A stretch of DNA of 64,000 nucleotides from Climacteris rufus (taxonomy: Eukaryota; Chordata; Aves; Passeriformes; Climacteridae), in the NCBI GenBank assembly GCA_013398175.1, contig VZRZ01004834.1:325811-389810 (forward strand), written 5' to 3'. Below the pieces are notes generated by a model that saw only the letters and a program-made list of their open reading frames with translations, was not told the DNA's origin and searched no databases. The first letter of the stretch is position 1. Each line of letters opens with the position of its first letter. The position numbers were made by a program, and so were the translations under genes. Shown here piece by piece: positions 1 through 13,885 of the stretch.

Positions 1-773
1 GAATCACTTTTCCATATTCATCTCACAGTGAAGCTGAAAGGAGTAAATGTAAGTTGCATTAGGGAGGATTCAACTCGGTAGGAAGAACTTTTTAATGGAA
101 AGAAACAATGCTTGCATACTTTGTTTAGGGCTTGTGTGGAAGCTGCGAAAATATTAAGGAGCAGGTTTGGCAATTATCTGTTAGAAGAGATGCAAGTGTA
201 GCTGGTCCTCTGCTGGGACAAGAGAATGGACTAACTGGCTTTTAAAAGTGTCTTCCAGCACTACTTATTTGTGATAATTTCATTAATTTATTAATTATCA
301 GGATTTATTTTTGTGGTTATTTTAAACTTTCAGGGAGAAAATTGAACAGAAATACTAATGGTACAATTTTAAATTTTATTTCTTTTTCTGACATTAATGG
401 CTTGCAAAGAAATGTACTGGGGAACATTGTGGGACATTGGGGAGGAGAATAATGTCTGTAGAAGTGTTTATCACTATTCATACATATTGGGACATTTTCC
501 ACTTGAAATCAATGTCAGTAGCTGCATCTGATTTCAAGATATGTCTGACTGTCCACCTTTGCTGATGAAAAAGATTATTTACAGTGGATCTGGGAAGGAC
601 AAAATGTGGTGAGAGAAAGAAGAAAAAGAATTAGTGTCTGAAAACAAGGTATCCATGTTACAGATATCACTTTTGCTACGGAGAAAGTAATTTTGCAGAA
701 CCATTGACCATTTGTCCTTATGGGCAGAGGTAGGATTAGTCTGACACTCTTAGATATTAATTATGTACTGCAA

Positions 774-2165
774 GATCACAGAATGGTTGAGGTTGGAAGA
801 GACTTCTAGAGGTCATCTTGCCCAACTTTCCTTCTCAAGCTGGGTCACCTAGGGCCATTGTTTAGGACTGTGTCTAGATGGATTTTTAATACATCCAGGG
901 ATGGAGACTCTAGAACATCTCTGGGCAAGAGATACATATTGTAGTGCTTGGTCACCCCTAGAATGAAAAATGTTTCCTTCTGCTCAGAGGGAACCTCCTG
1001 TGCTTCAGTTTGTGCCTGTTGCCTCTGATTCTGTCACTGGTCACAGCTGAAAAGAGCCTGGGTCCATTCTCTTTGCACCCTTCCTTCAGGTATTTGTATT
1101 TATCGATAAGATCCCCTTCTTGAACTTTTTCTTCTCTAGACTAAAAATTTCAACTCTCTGTCTGTCCTCATGTGAGAGATGCTTTAGTCCCTTAATGATC
1201 TTTTTGGCTTTTTGCTGGACTGTCTCCAGTATGTCCATGTCTCTCTTTAACTGGGGAGCCCAGAACTGGACAGAGAACTCCAGGTGTAGCCTCACCGGTG
1301 CTGAATAAAGGCAAGGATCTCCTCCCCCTGCCTCGTGGTAATGCTTTAGCCTAATACAGCCCAGAATGCCATTCACTTCCTGGTCCTTTTCTCCAGAGCT
1401 GCTCTACAACTGGGCAGTTCCTAGCCTGTGCTGTTGCATGTGGTTGTTCCTCCCCAGGTGCAGGACTTTGCACTTTCCCTTGTTGAGCGTTGTGAGATTC
1501 TGGTCAGCCCATTTCTCCAGCCTGTTAAGGTCCCTCTGGACGGCAACACAACCTTCTGGAATACCAGCCACTCCTCCCAGTTTGGTGTCAACTGCAAACC
1601 TGCTGAAGGTATCTACTGCCCCATCATCTGCATTGGTAAGGATTGAACAGAACTGGACCCAGTATTGACCCCTAGGACAAACCACTAGGAACTGGCCTCC
1701 GAATGACAACCCCACTCTGGGCCCAGCCATTCAGGCAGTTCTCAGCCTATTTCAAAGTCTGCTTATCCAGCCTGTACTTCACCAGCTTTTCTATCAGGAT
1801 TTTATGGGTGACAATGAGAAAAGCCTTATTGGAGACAAGATGGACAATATTCAATGCTCTCCCCTCATGCAGTCATTTCATTGTAGAAGGTCATCACATT
1901 GGTCTAGCGTGACTTCCTCTTGGTAAATGCCTGCTGACTCCTGATCACTTTTTTGTTTCTCATGTTCCTAGAAATGGCTCCTAGGATTAGTTGTACCATC
2001 ACTTTCCCAGGAATCGAGATGAGTCTGACCAGTCTGTGTTTCCGTAGGTCCTTGTGCTTCTTCAGGGTGGGAGTGACATTTTCTTTCCTGCAGGCATTAG
2101 GCACCTCTCCCCATTTCTGTGATCATTCCAATATTGAGAGTGGTCTTGATTATCTTGTCTTGATG
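774..2165 (-). mobile_element. CR1 LINE fragment with broken reverse-transcriptase ORF2
   Basis: The left end carries the reverse complement of the CR1 3' tail (TCACAGAATGGTTGAGGTTGG), so the element lies on the minus strand. Minus-strand translation gives three pieces of the CR1 ORF2 reverse transcriptase in the right order. About 2104-1904 reads SIPGKVMVQLILG with KKVIRSQQAFTK. About 1640-1410 reads RFAVDTKLGGVAGIPEGC and KGKCKVLHLGRNN. About 1300-1120 reads QFWAPQLKRDMDILETVQQ and HLSHEDRQRVEIFSLEKKK. The pieces fall in different frames with stops between them. The catalytic box FADD reads FAVD. The copy is 5'-truncated and dead. Confidence 0.93.
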
Positions 2166-4429
2166 AAGAATACTTTTATCTCTAGCACATGTGTACTTCA
2201 TCATGAGTTTTATTTGCAGTGGATATTTCCATATTTTAATCCTACAGAGTAGAAATTATTAGCTGCCCCCTGAAGCAACTGCTTTTCATGCTCAACAAAC
2301 AGCCTGCCAGTTTTTATTTATTCAGATTCATAGGGTATCTATTTTGTAAAAGGTGTATCCTCATTAGGATGTGGTGGTCTTGTGCTTGAGGGCTTGTCTT
2401 GGAGTTTATATTTTTCTTTTGCATGAATCTTGGAATGTAATGTAATGGTATTAAGCTCCAATCACAATAAAGGAATTCCCATGCTAGAAGGCACTAAAGA
2501 GTCCACTATTTTAATATTGTGTGTTGGTACTGTCCAGCAATGAATACATGAGAACACACATAAGGAGGAGGGTATGTACAGACTGGTTCTGATGCAGGTA
2601 TTTTAGCGGCTTCCTGAGCCAGTGGCTGCATGCATATTGCCAGATTTATTTCATGGCCATTAGGAATCTGTTTGTCATAGTTATGTGCAGTCCTGTTTTA
2701 AATCTATTCATATTCTTGGTTTCAGAACTTGGTGAAAATGGATTCTACAGTTTAATTATCTGCTGTATAGAGAAGCTGTCACCCTTTGTTTGCTTTAAAC
2801 CTACTTCCTGATATTTTCAATGGGAAGTGCTAGTCTTGTGTTATGTAATTCCTTATATAATTTGTCTATACTATGTATAACCTTTACATGTTTCTATTAC
2901 ATTCCATGAAATTTATTATATTTCATACAGTTATCCCTTTAAGCTTCAGAGTCAGAGTTTTTCCTCCTATGATAGGAACTCTGCTTCTGGTCATCGTTGT
3001 TGTCTTATCTCCTTAAAAAAGCCCTTTTAGATCTTTTTGAGTTAACAGTGATCAGTGTCACAGTATTCAAGGCATGAGAGCTCTGTGATTTTATGCAGTA
3101 GTTTAGGAAAGAAAGTTTCTAATGTTTGTTGCTTGAACACATCCAAATATTGAAAAGATGGTAGCTTTTTTTTCTTTTTCCCATGAACAGTTTTGTTTAC
3201 TTTGAGCCTGGAAATTTGGTTGCTTGCTAAGAACTGTAAAAGATCAACAGCAGAAATTGAGCCTCTCTTCTTGATTTGATAGTTAAGAGTGCATTATTAA
3301 TAAACAATAGAAAAAATACTGTCAGCATCAACAGCCATTAAACATAATACTTTTTGTACCTAAATCATTTCAAAATAAAGGAATTATTTCATTGCCTTTT
3401 TGTACTTTCACTAGACTAATTCTAGGACAGATTAAAAATGTACATCTCTTGGCACAACATGTGGATTTTTTCTGCTAAAAATGGCTTGTCAGTAAATAGA
3501 TATGTTTTTCTGGAAGTTATGTTGTCACTATAAGGAAGTGAAGATTGAAAATTACTGTGAAATGATACCAAGTAAAACCTTTTTCTGCATATTTTTCTGT
3601 AAATTAAATTGATTTTTCTATCAGTAGACCACACCCAAAAAGCAGTAAAATTTTCTGTTTATAAGAATTTTAATGAATTTGAGTTAAAATACACTGATAT
3701 TTCTCAAACACTTAACATGAATCAATGGCTCATTAGTTTTGTATTCTAAATTTACTGCATAGAGTATGTCTGCCAACCACTATGTAGATTTGAATATCTT
3801 CAGATTATCTAACCCACATGTGATAGCAAGCCCACATCAGCAATTATTTAACACAATTCACACTATATATAGTCAGTGGGTTTATTTGCAATCAGTATGG
3901 TTCCTGTTCAGAATGGTTTTTAATAGAACCTGTTGAAAATAACACACTCCACTTGAATATTTTCCTGAAAGAGAAAAAGAAATCTTTGCAGCCAACATAC
4001 TTGTGAAATTAGTCATGAGAAGTTTAATGCTTTACTGTGTTTATTTTCTAAGGCAGTAAGATAGAAAGAAAATAGAAAGTAAGTGAGTTAAAAATAAAAT
4101 TATAATCTGCAGTATATAAAAAAAATACAAGGAGATTGTAGCTATTTTGAAGTAAAATGTAAATCCACAAATTACCTCTTAACTATGAAACTGGTTTCAT
4201 CTCCATAATAAAGTAAATATGAGGTACCAAAACAACTTCTGTTATTTGATTTTTATGACTTATTATGTCTCTTACTGAGACTATTAAATTTACCGCTTCC
4301 AACATGAGATTATAGTAGCCTGACTGTATGGTTGCTCTGGACCTTCTCAAAATATTTACTACAAGAAAACCTTATTTATGTTGGTTGGATTATTCACAAT
4401 GTTAATGAGGTTAAGATGATAGCCATTTC

Positions 4430-4618
4430 TTCACTGAAAGGATTGTTAAGCATTGGAATGAGCTGCCTAGGGAAGTGATGCATTCACTATCCCTGGAAGT
4501 GTTCAAGGAATGACTGGATGTGGCACTTAGTGCTGTGGTTTAGTTGACACGGTAGTGTTTGGTCAAAGGTTGGACTCGATGATGTTGGAGTTCTTTTCCA
4601 GCCATAATGATTCTATGA
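4430..4618 (+). mobile_element. CR1 LINE 3' end
   Basis: About 190 nt match the CR1 3' end in sense orientation. The run GCATTGGAATGAGCTGCC is the decayed form of the family's highly conserved 'ACTGGAACAGGCTGCC' block. It is followed by TTGGACTCGATGATGTTGG and the terminal ATTCTATGA octamer-type tail at 4610-4618. The fragment is severely 5'-truncated, as is usual for this family. Confidence 0.93.
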
Positions 4619-5454
4619 ATATGGTGGAACTCAGTTTTATCAGAAGACAAAGATAAACATGTTTGAACAGGTAAATATAGTGATCATAAGAAATCTATTT
4701 CTATATTTAAATTGGAATCCAACTGATCTATTTTAATCCTAAAACACATGTGGATTTGTAATTCAGCAGAACCACAGAATGTGATAATTCAAAAATAATA
4801 GATTTTGCATTTTTGATAAATTAAGGGTTTATTAATAAATTTTATTAGTAAGGAATTGAAAAAAAATCCTTATTAATGGAATCAGGAACAATGTAAGAAA
4901 CATTGTGTGTTTGTGAAAGATAGAAGCTAACTTTAAACAAAAGCCATGTAGTATCATATAATGAGGAACTCTTGAGGATTCGGGGTTATAAAGCATATAT
5001 CTTTGCACATACAAGGAAGAATACAACCAGAAATACTTAGCTGGCCAGCAAATAGCATTAAGGGCAAGGAAAAGGTGAAAAAAGTCCCTGAAACTGACAT
5101 AATCTATGCTTATATACTTTGTTTGAATAAGAAATTGCATAAAAGTGTAATAAAGAAAGATATTTTCAGTTATAAATAAGGTAGGGTTGAACTGAAGCTA
5201 TATATGACCTATTTTGTGTACTAAAATCTCTAGATGTTTTGTGTTATGCAACATAATAAGAAGTAAAAAAATTATAGGATTGAAGAGTGGAATGTTTCCA
5301 TATGTATATGCATATAGGTGTAATGCAATGCTGCCTAGTCAATACAGGCTGCAATACATTGCAACATAGAGCAGCTCCTAAAAGCTTTGTGGGAAGTATT
5401 TTCTCTCCAATTTTTGCAATTTCTCAGGGTTTGTGAATGTCACAGGCTGTGGTG

Positions 5455-5650
5455 CTACTAATATGCTGACAACATCCTGATTTGAACTGCTTTCCAAAAG
5501 AAATAGACAGTACCCCTAGAGGGATGACAGGTTGTCTGAATGAGATAAGCAAATAGATTTAGAAAATGCTGGCTTAAGCTTAACTTAAACAAGACAGAAG
5601 TGATATTCTTATAATAAGAGGAAAGCACGTTAAACTTGCAGCTGAATCAG
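5455..5650 (+). mobile_element. Probable ancient L2-like LINE remnant
   Basis: Translation near 5575-5615 gives LNLNKTEVIFL. This resembles the conserved 'LNPDKTEVLLIG' segment downstream of the catalytic box in L2-clade reverse transcriptases. Upstream, a decayed CLNEISK resembles the helix that precedes it. There are frameshifts and stops throughout. The match is short, so both family and limits are approximate. Confidence 0.45.
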
Positions 5651-7125
5651 TGATCTCAGTTTCCAATGGAACCTACATTTAGAACAGTGGCAAAAGGGGT
5701 TCTTGCAAAGCATAGAGGCTAAACACTCATTTTGGCATTAACTGTAACCCTAAGGAATGCTTTAATTTTTACTTTCCAAAGAAGAATTGTGCATGTCATT
5801 GTGAGAAGAACAGGTGATAAAGATCATACATCAGTTTATATGATGTTTATCAAATCTTGTCTTAGGAAGGTAAAAACTTCTAGAGAGGATCAGATCCTAG
5901 CTGCTCTACTGGCTCTGCATTATTCATGATAATTTAATGTCTTTCTCCTTAAAATGACAGGGCATGTTATATTCTCTGAGTGTAGGGGATGTGAACCTTA
6001 TTTTACTTGCAATATTACTAGTTCCAAAACTTTTATTTTTTTCACAAATTATTCCAAGAAGAGGCATAAAATGGTTTTGACTTGCTAAATGAAATCTGAA
6101 CCTTTTTTTTTATCTGTCAGGGACTAAGATGGCAAAAGAGTGACTCTCATTGCTGAAGCACTCTGAGTTACACATAGTAAAAATATGAAGAAAATAAATG
6201 TAGATAACTATTAATTGTTGAAAATATAGATGTACATTGTAGAGACATCTAGTTTTTTTATTTAGAAGTGACTACTCAATGCACCCATAGCTTCTACTAT
6301 GTATAGAGGATTTTTTTTATAGATTATGTATAAATTTTGAGCCGTTCAAGGTACAGAACTTTTTTATTTATGCCAATTTGAAGGAAATTCAAGTTTACAG
6401 AAGTAACTTTTTAATAGCTGCTGGTTTATTTTTTTTTAACCAAGGAAATATTGTAATAAACAACATATTCTTAGCTTTCTTATAATGTTTCTATTTTGTT
6501 AAAATAATGTCTTAGTCACATTCATGGAAAAGACTTGGCAGAGACTAAGCAAAAAAAGAGAAAGAGAATATCTTTGGGTTCTTATGTTTTGTTTGTAGGT
6601 TGATAGAAACTATTATAAGCTTTTTTTATACATTTGCCTTTCTCTCAGGCAGGGAACAATTGTCTTCTCATATTGGGATAGAAAATAAGAAATATGTAAG
6701 TGATATTACACTGATGAATTGTGGCCAGGTTCATGATTCTCATTGTGAACGTAACAAATACAAAAATCTGAACTTCTATGTAGTTTATATTAACTGAATC
6801 ACTTTGCATAGCATGTTTTAAGTAATTATTTGCCCTCTGGTATTTTTTTCTTATTGAATTAATATCACCATTAGGAAAATAAGCCCAGCACAGAAACTTT
6901 ATGCTATGGAACAATAGCATAAAGAGACTGAAGGGAAGCTTGGGAGCTCAGCAATTCTACAGCCTTCCTGCATAGACAGAATCCTAGTCTGAAACCCAAA
7001 GGAGAAAACCAGAATGTACAGCCAGGCTGTTCTTGGTGTGTGTCATTTTTGTGCTCCAGTTAGTTGAGACAATTCCTTTTAATAACACAAAAAGTGTTTT
7101 CATAAACCATTGTTTTCAAACTCAA

Positions 7126-7181
7126 GATTTCTGTGTTTCTAGATTAGAGATTTCTGTGTTTCTAGATTAGAGATTTCTGTG
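7126..7181. repeat. 23-bp tandem repeat, 2.4 copies
   Basis: Two perfect copies of a 23-bp unit beginning GATTTCTGTGTTTCTAGATT (7126-7148 and 7149-7171) are followed by the first 10 bases of a third. Perfect identity suggests a recent duplication. Confidence 0.95.
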
Positions 7182-10100
7182 TCCATCTCTCTCTGGCAAC
7201 TTTTATCTCCCAATGTGTTTTATTTTGGCTCTCTGGCCTGCTCCACTCTAGTATGGTTTTCCTCACCATGGATATTTGATATTTTTGTCAGTATTTTCTG
7301 TGATTCTAAACGTTTTAAATTTCAGTTAATACTAGTGGATTTGAAGAATAACTCAACACATTATAGTGTTGCATTACCTAGTTTAAAAATATGTCAAAAT
7401 ATATTCTTATAGGTTAGTGTTCTTCTTTGTGGTTGAATTTTCCAAGAGAAAATAATAAGCTTAGTAGTCAGAATCATAAAATCAAAGGATGTTGGAACTA
7501 GTTAGACTTTAATGGAACTGATCTCTCTCTTCCCTAAAGCCATGCTTCTGTGAGTCATGCAGCCACCCTTATAGCACTGTAAAGAGTAAATGTAAAGAGT
7601 ATGTTCAGGATGCACTCACACAAGACAGCAGAGTTAAGAGTGTCTGTTTTCATCACTTGGGAAATACATTTATGGCACGTTAACTTGGACTTGTTTTGGC
7701 ATTACAGCTTCTGTTTTCACATGAAAACTGCTGGCTTGAGCTCTCTGGTGTGTTCAACACTTGTAATTTGTCTCACCTGGTGATATAGGCTGAGAGCTAC
7801 TTTCTCCAGGGATGGTTCTCTAGACCTTTTGCATGAGACTGTAAATCCAAACAGTCCTTCAGTACCTCTCCTCAAATATGTTTCTCCTTCTCACCTTCTT
7901 TCAACCTATTTCATCCTCTCAACATTTCACCTGGAAAGAGTCAGCATGGCTTCTAACAAAGAGGAATAACTTCCCAGGATATTGAGTATTGCACATGAGT
8001 AAGGGTGTGACCAATGTAGAGTGCTAACTTCTGTAGTTTTTGGAGAGCAGTAGCTTTCTCCCAGAATAATTCCCATTTTGGTTTGTTTTGTTGTTTTTTT
8101 TTTTTTTTTTGTATAAACAGGTAGTAAGAAAGCATGAACAAAAGAAGAACATTTCTTCTGCTGTACATACTGAGTAGTTGAAAAATTTCTGAAAATAACT
8201 AGGAGACATTTTTAAATTATTAGATGAATTGGGAAGACAGATGATGAAGAATTTGAAGTCAGATATGTATAAAAGATCATTTAGTAGTAAAATGAAATTT
8301 CCAGAAATAATCAAAGTAGCTTTACTAATGACTTTTAACTGTTTATTTTGAATATATCAGTCTTCTTAAATCAGTAGTGATTGATGCAATAAAAAAGACT
8401 TTCACAGGTTACTTTTAATGAGTGGTAATTTGATATAAAAAGGCTCTAAATATTTTATTTTGCACGACAGGTAGAGATATCAAGATGACAGCACAATGAA
8501 AAAATGTTGAATAAATATTCAGGAAAGAGAAGAGATTCAGTGATCATGGTTGAATCAATAATAACATCATAACTGCGTGAATACCCTCAAGAAGTTGGAC
8601 CAAATTCTTAGAAAAGAAAAAATTAGGTTCACAAACCAATGCCAGATTTCAGAACCAGGAAGCAAGTTCTCAAACAATTAATACCAGTAACTCTAGAAAT
8701 GCTGGGATACCTTTTAACTCCATTGAATTTCTTTGTAGTGAAGATGTTTGACACTTCACAAGGCAACCTGTGTGGGTTAAGCTGTACATCTTAATGTTTG
8801 CTACTAAATGCAGATACTGAAGGTAGTTTATACCCCTGGTATGACTTCTACAATTGACCCAGTTGTGGGTAGTGCTGAATGATAATATGAAGCATTGGGC
8901 ACTTCCAGCTGCTAATGATATCAGTGGAAACAGTTATTGTTTCTCATACTAAGTTTCACGTAGCAGTGGGCATTTTTGCTTACTTGTAGGTTGGAAGCAG
9001 AACCAGATCTGTCAGTCAACAGTAACTGGGGAATTCCTGTCCCCTGGAGTCAGGAAACACAATTAGGTTTGCTGAAAATACAATTAGGCTTCCCAGCTGC
9101 AGAGCTTTTCAGATGAAAGTTCAGTAATGTTGGTTACATGCTTTTAAACTCCCAACTTCTTTCAACAACATTTCTGTTTAATTAATAGCTATGAGTCAGT
9201 GTCGTGTTAGTCTTTGGGAGGGTTTTTTTCTCTCATTTGTATATTTTGGATGTATTTGCAGTGGTTGATTGTGATACAAGTTTCAGAGTGAGGGTGAATA
9301 AAGTGTTATTTTCGCTGTTGTCTTGTTTTTTTCCTTTGATAAAGAGTAGTTGTTGTATTTGGTCAGTTAATTAAAAAAAATAAAAATTCATTCCTTAACT
9401 GAAGAGGCATTGAGGGGCAGCAAGGCTAGAGGAAATAAATGTCTATTTATCCTCCCTTATTTAAGGCAGGAAAGGATTAGACTGATTTAGAAAGGCTGAC
9501 TACAGGATGTGGAGCTCTGCCATGTTTACCTAGGGAAGACATACTAGATGACACAACTGTCTTTTATCACCAGGAGCAGATTTTTGTCATGTGATGGTAG
9601 TCTTCACTATAATCACTTTTGATTTTAGAGGTTTAAGGACAATTGAACAGATAGTCAAAACATCCAGGTATGCTCCAAAAGGAGCACAGTCCTCAAAATA
9701 TTTATATCATTAAACCCTTCATCAACTCTTCTATTTTACAGATGAATGTATCTTTTTTACTTTTTCATCATTTCCATTTCCTTTAACTTGTGCACTCATG
9801 GGCAGCTTTCTTTCATCATAGTAGAAGTCATATTGATTTTACAAAAGTAGGAAATTTACTTATCTCTTCCAAAATATGTTTTTCTGATTATGGTCTGTAT
9901 AGAGATATAGTTGAAGTAAATTCATAGTGATGTGGCTCCTGGAGTATCTTGGACTCAGAACAACCATAGACAGATGGTGCCAGGGTAAGTTGATCAGAAG
10001 CCTGGGATGAAGAGGAATACTACTGGGTACAAAGTCTCATCTATGAATAACATTAACAGACGGTGAAGATTCTCACAAAGCAAAAAAAGGCACTGTCACA

Positions 10101-11911
10101 GAAACAAAAGTCCAGTTTTTATTGGGGCCTATTCAAAATTTGGATTTGTCACTAACATGATTCAGTGACTCCAAAATTTGGAAGCTGTTCAGTAACTTTA
10201 GTTACTCATTCTACATGTCACCTCTTTCTCATCCTGTAGGAACTTTTGCATCAATTTGTATATTCCCTGGTTCCACAGCTGATTCCTAAGAATAGGTTTA
10301 TTGTAGGAAATGGATTTTTCTGGTTTCAGTGTGAGGACATTAAGCAGACAGAACTTGGATTTTGTCAGCAGGAACTCAGTCAGACCTCTAATCTCAGGTG
10401 TACTTTATCCATGTATACAGACTGTGGCAGAAAACAGTTTTGGAACAGTTGTGGACACCTCAATGTCCCAATTATGTGCTTATGAGCAAAACATATTTTA
10501 TTGTTCCTAATGCAGTGTTCACCAACAGGATGAAAACCACTAGTATTTGTATGACAAAAATCTGATTAACAGGTAATTTCAGAAACAGCAGAATGTTGTC
10601 TGTTTCAAGATTAAATAGAAATTCAAGTAGCAAGCATAATCTAGCCATATTTCATCATACCTAATGATGATGCTGCATTCTTCTCTTTACAGTATCTATA
10701 TTGAATCTCTTAAGAAAGTATTATGCTATCTGTTTTGTTGGAAACTATTCTTTAAAAGATTTGCTATTGGATTTGGGACTCCATTGTGTATATTTCCTAG
10801 CTATTACAATATTAATTACCTATGTTCATTAAATGAATACTGTTTCTTTGCTTAGACATGTAACATCGATGAGTTGTGATAATCCTAGGATCACAACTTT
10901 GAGTCATCTAGAGGGTGATTTGTTCAGGTATTGGCTGTGATATCCCAGCCAATGCCTTTGCCTGTCTTTTGACTCTACGTTTAGAGGCCAGGGAAAGATG
11001 AAAGTGAGATGTAATACATACTAAGCTTCTTTTTTTGGGTGTCCGTATTTAAAGAAAGCTCTTGCTTCCAGTATTGGAAACCAACTGTTACAAAGATCTT
11101 ATTGTAGGAGCTTAGTTACAATAGCAGAAAGAATTGGAAATATACAAGTATTGATATTGTGTCATCTTTGAATAGTGATGTCTGGTGAGTCCTGGATACA
11201 AAAGATGTGTAAAATAAGAATGGAAATTGATTTTGGACATGGTTTGCTTTCTACAGGTTCTGCAATAGGGATGATAATAATTTTTTTTTCCTCCAAATTT
11301 TATTCCACAATATCTACAATTAGGATAGTAGATTTTTTAGAGTCATGGCAGTGGAACATAACTCTGTGAGAAAGGGCAAAGGGAAAAACTCATTATAAAG
11401 TAAGGCTTTCCTTCTGCCGGTCTGCCAAGTCTTACATTGAACCCACTCAGGGATTAGGCTTGTAGATCTTATTATTAAAAAAAAAAGAAAAAAGAAAAAA
11501 AGGAAAAAAAAGACTTCTCAGCAATTTACACGATGACATAAGAATATAATAATCTTTGTGCCCTGATCAATAATATGGAAAAATAAAATGCATGAACGTA
11601 AGAACTATGATACAGGAGAAAAATTACTTGATGAAGAGCAGAACTAAGACTTGTTCTACTTAAGTGCAATTGTGCTAAAACAAATGTGAGTAAAATTTCT
11701 TTGTATTTACTATAGTATTCAAGCTTTATAGGAAAACAGATATTCACAGTGTCAGTGTCCTTGCTCCCTCTGGTAGCTCCTGGGGCCTGCTGCTTCCTTC
11801 ACTCTGTGGGTTTATGGGCAGCCAAGCATGGACAGCAAGGCCTGCTGGTGGCCTGACTTGATTCTCTTACAACCCTCATGTATATACCCAGCAACTCTGA
11901 GCTCTTAATGG

Positions 11912-11933
11912 TTAATTAATAGGCTTTAATTAA
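11912..11933. other. Paired TTAATTAA palindromes
   Basis: Two exact TTAATTAA palindromes (11912-11919 and 11926-11933) are separated by 6 bp, within a longer TAAT-rich stretch. TAATTA is the core recognised by many homeodomain proteins, so a regulatory role is possible. The AT-rich background makes chance occurrence likely. Confidence 0.35.
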
Positions 11934-13852
11934 GAGGTTAAAGGATTTCTATACAGGATTAAATTCTGATCTTCTCTCTGACACTGATTAGTTAGGGTGG
12001 TTTTGTACAAGTCCACTTATTTGGAAAGCTCAAGCAGTATCTGTTAGAAGTACTGTTACATTAATGATTATTTATGCAGTTTTTGAGGCACAAATTTCTT
12101 ATCTTTTCTCAAATACTTTTAATTTTAAATAAAGAAATACTGCTGCACCCTAAATTGATACATTTTACTTCTGAGAAGCAAAGTTTGAGTTAAGTGCACT
12201 TTTGCAGTAAAGACAAGTTATGGAGCCATGTATTTAGATATATTTAGTCTGAGGAAATTTGTTACACACCTTGTTCACTAACTAAAAAGACCCTCCTGCA
12301 GGTGAGAACATCTCTCTCTTTGTGAGCTTCTTCCTCATTAAAAAAAAAAAAAAATTAGCAAGATGAAAATAATTTGTGTTTTGGCCTTACTTGTCTTTAC
12401 TTTAAAAATATGAGCAGTGTGGAAAATTACAGTCTTCTGAGAATTGGCAAACAGTTTCAAGAGGCTCTCCCCCTGTAGTGCTGCTAGCAATGTGGATTCA
12501 CTGGTGCTACATTTATAGTAAGAATACTGGCACAGTCAAAACCAAGATGCAACAGAAATAATTGCAAGCACCACTTTTGGTGGTGATTATTCAGCATCAA
12601 ACATGTTGGTGTAGTTTGCTTGGGTGAAGTTGACACAACCATATGGCGAGCACAACTGGGACTTGCTTACGCTCTCTTTCCCAGCATTGCTCACATTTAT
12701 TTCCTGTTTGTTAGAAAAGGAAAATCATCAAGATAGGAACACTCCTGTCACAGAAGTAAAAAGATAGGGCTACTTAATAATTTAAAATGCTCATGAATGT
12801 TGTAAACAATGTGGAATGAACTCATTCTAATCATGATACTGTAATGTCAGGAGGTGTTACATTTCGGAGCCGAGACAGTCTGACCTATTATTGAGCATGT
12901 ATTTATTTTGGCTATGTGTGTAATTGGCCAATGAAAAAGTAATTTTTCTTTTCATAGTAAGGATAAAAACATTTATCACAGTACCTTAGTTATTTTGGAT
13001 ATTTCTTAAACTACAGGTGTGAAGTGAATGGCTTCCTACTGTAAGACAACAGATGATGCAAAAAAAGTAACCCGAGTGACTATGAGAAATACTATCTCTG
13101 CTGGAGATGCCCCTTATAAATGTAATAATGTTGCAATGTGCTTTATTGCCAACAACTGAATTAGCCTATTTTTCAGGTACATTTGGCAAATGCCATATAC
13201 CTTTAAAAAGGAAATTTAGAATAAAGTAATTAAAAAGCATGATTTATTAAAACAAGTACAAATAAGATAAACTGTGAAACCTCTTGTGAGTGAATAATTT
13301 GGATAGAGCAGTAATTGATATACTTTTAATAATAAGGCTGTTTAAAAAATAAAGGTCTGGTAACTAAAAAGTATATAGAAGTGCCTCAGATTCCTTAAAA
13401 CTGATATTTGTTAGCATTCCTAAAATGAGCAGTATCAGCAAAAATGTAGAAATAGTTAAGATTTAGCAACTAGTTTTCTAATGTTTTCACATTAGTTTAA
13501 CATTTCTGCCTTAAAACAGAAATAGAGTGAATCAGGAAGAAACATCTAACTATAAAAATCGGCATTTTTTTAAATACAAAAATTAGAATGACAGGATACA
13601 AATAGACTGTAAAAGGCAAATTTTGTGAGAGCCAAGTGTATTTCTAGGAATTTAGATTTCAGGTGAGAATAAGGCATGAAGGTTTGTGTACATCCTGTCT
13701 CAGATGTGGATGGAAAATATCCCAATATGAGTCTTAAGTTTTGCGTAAAGCTTATAACATAATAAGGGTGCTGCAACAGCACTGCAACAATCCTAGTTCT
13801 AGTTAATAAAGTACTTTTTGTTTAAAAAAATTCATTAAATGTTATTTCCTTT

Positions 13853-13885
13853 GTTTAGCAAGGGTTTAGCAAGGGTTTAGCAAGG
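13853..13885. repeat. 11-bp tandem repeat, 3 perfect copies
   Basis: GTTTAGCAAGG is repeated exactly three times with no spacer. It is probably a small polymorphic minisatellite-like site. Confidence 0.97.

Noticed and set aside
1404..1730. 108-codon minus-strand frame as a host gene
   Set aside because: It is CR1 reverse-transcriptase sequence (KGKCKVLHLGRNN) in a dead copy, so it is annotated as a mobile element.
10246..10510. Two overlapping plus-strand frames of 79 and 66 codons
   Set aside because: No family resemblance, no convincing splice sites and no codon bias distinct from the intron background.
11176..11184. 9-nt segment between TAG and GTGAGT
   Set aside because: Poor pyrimidine tract, and it lies in the upstream phase 2 intron, where TGATGTCTG would follow two codon bases without evident sense. 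Chance is the simplest reading.
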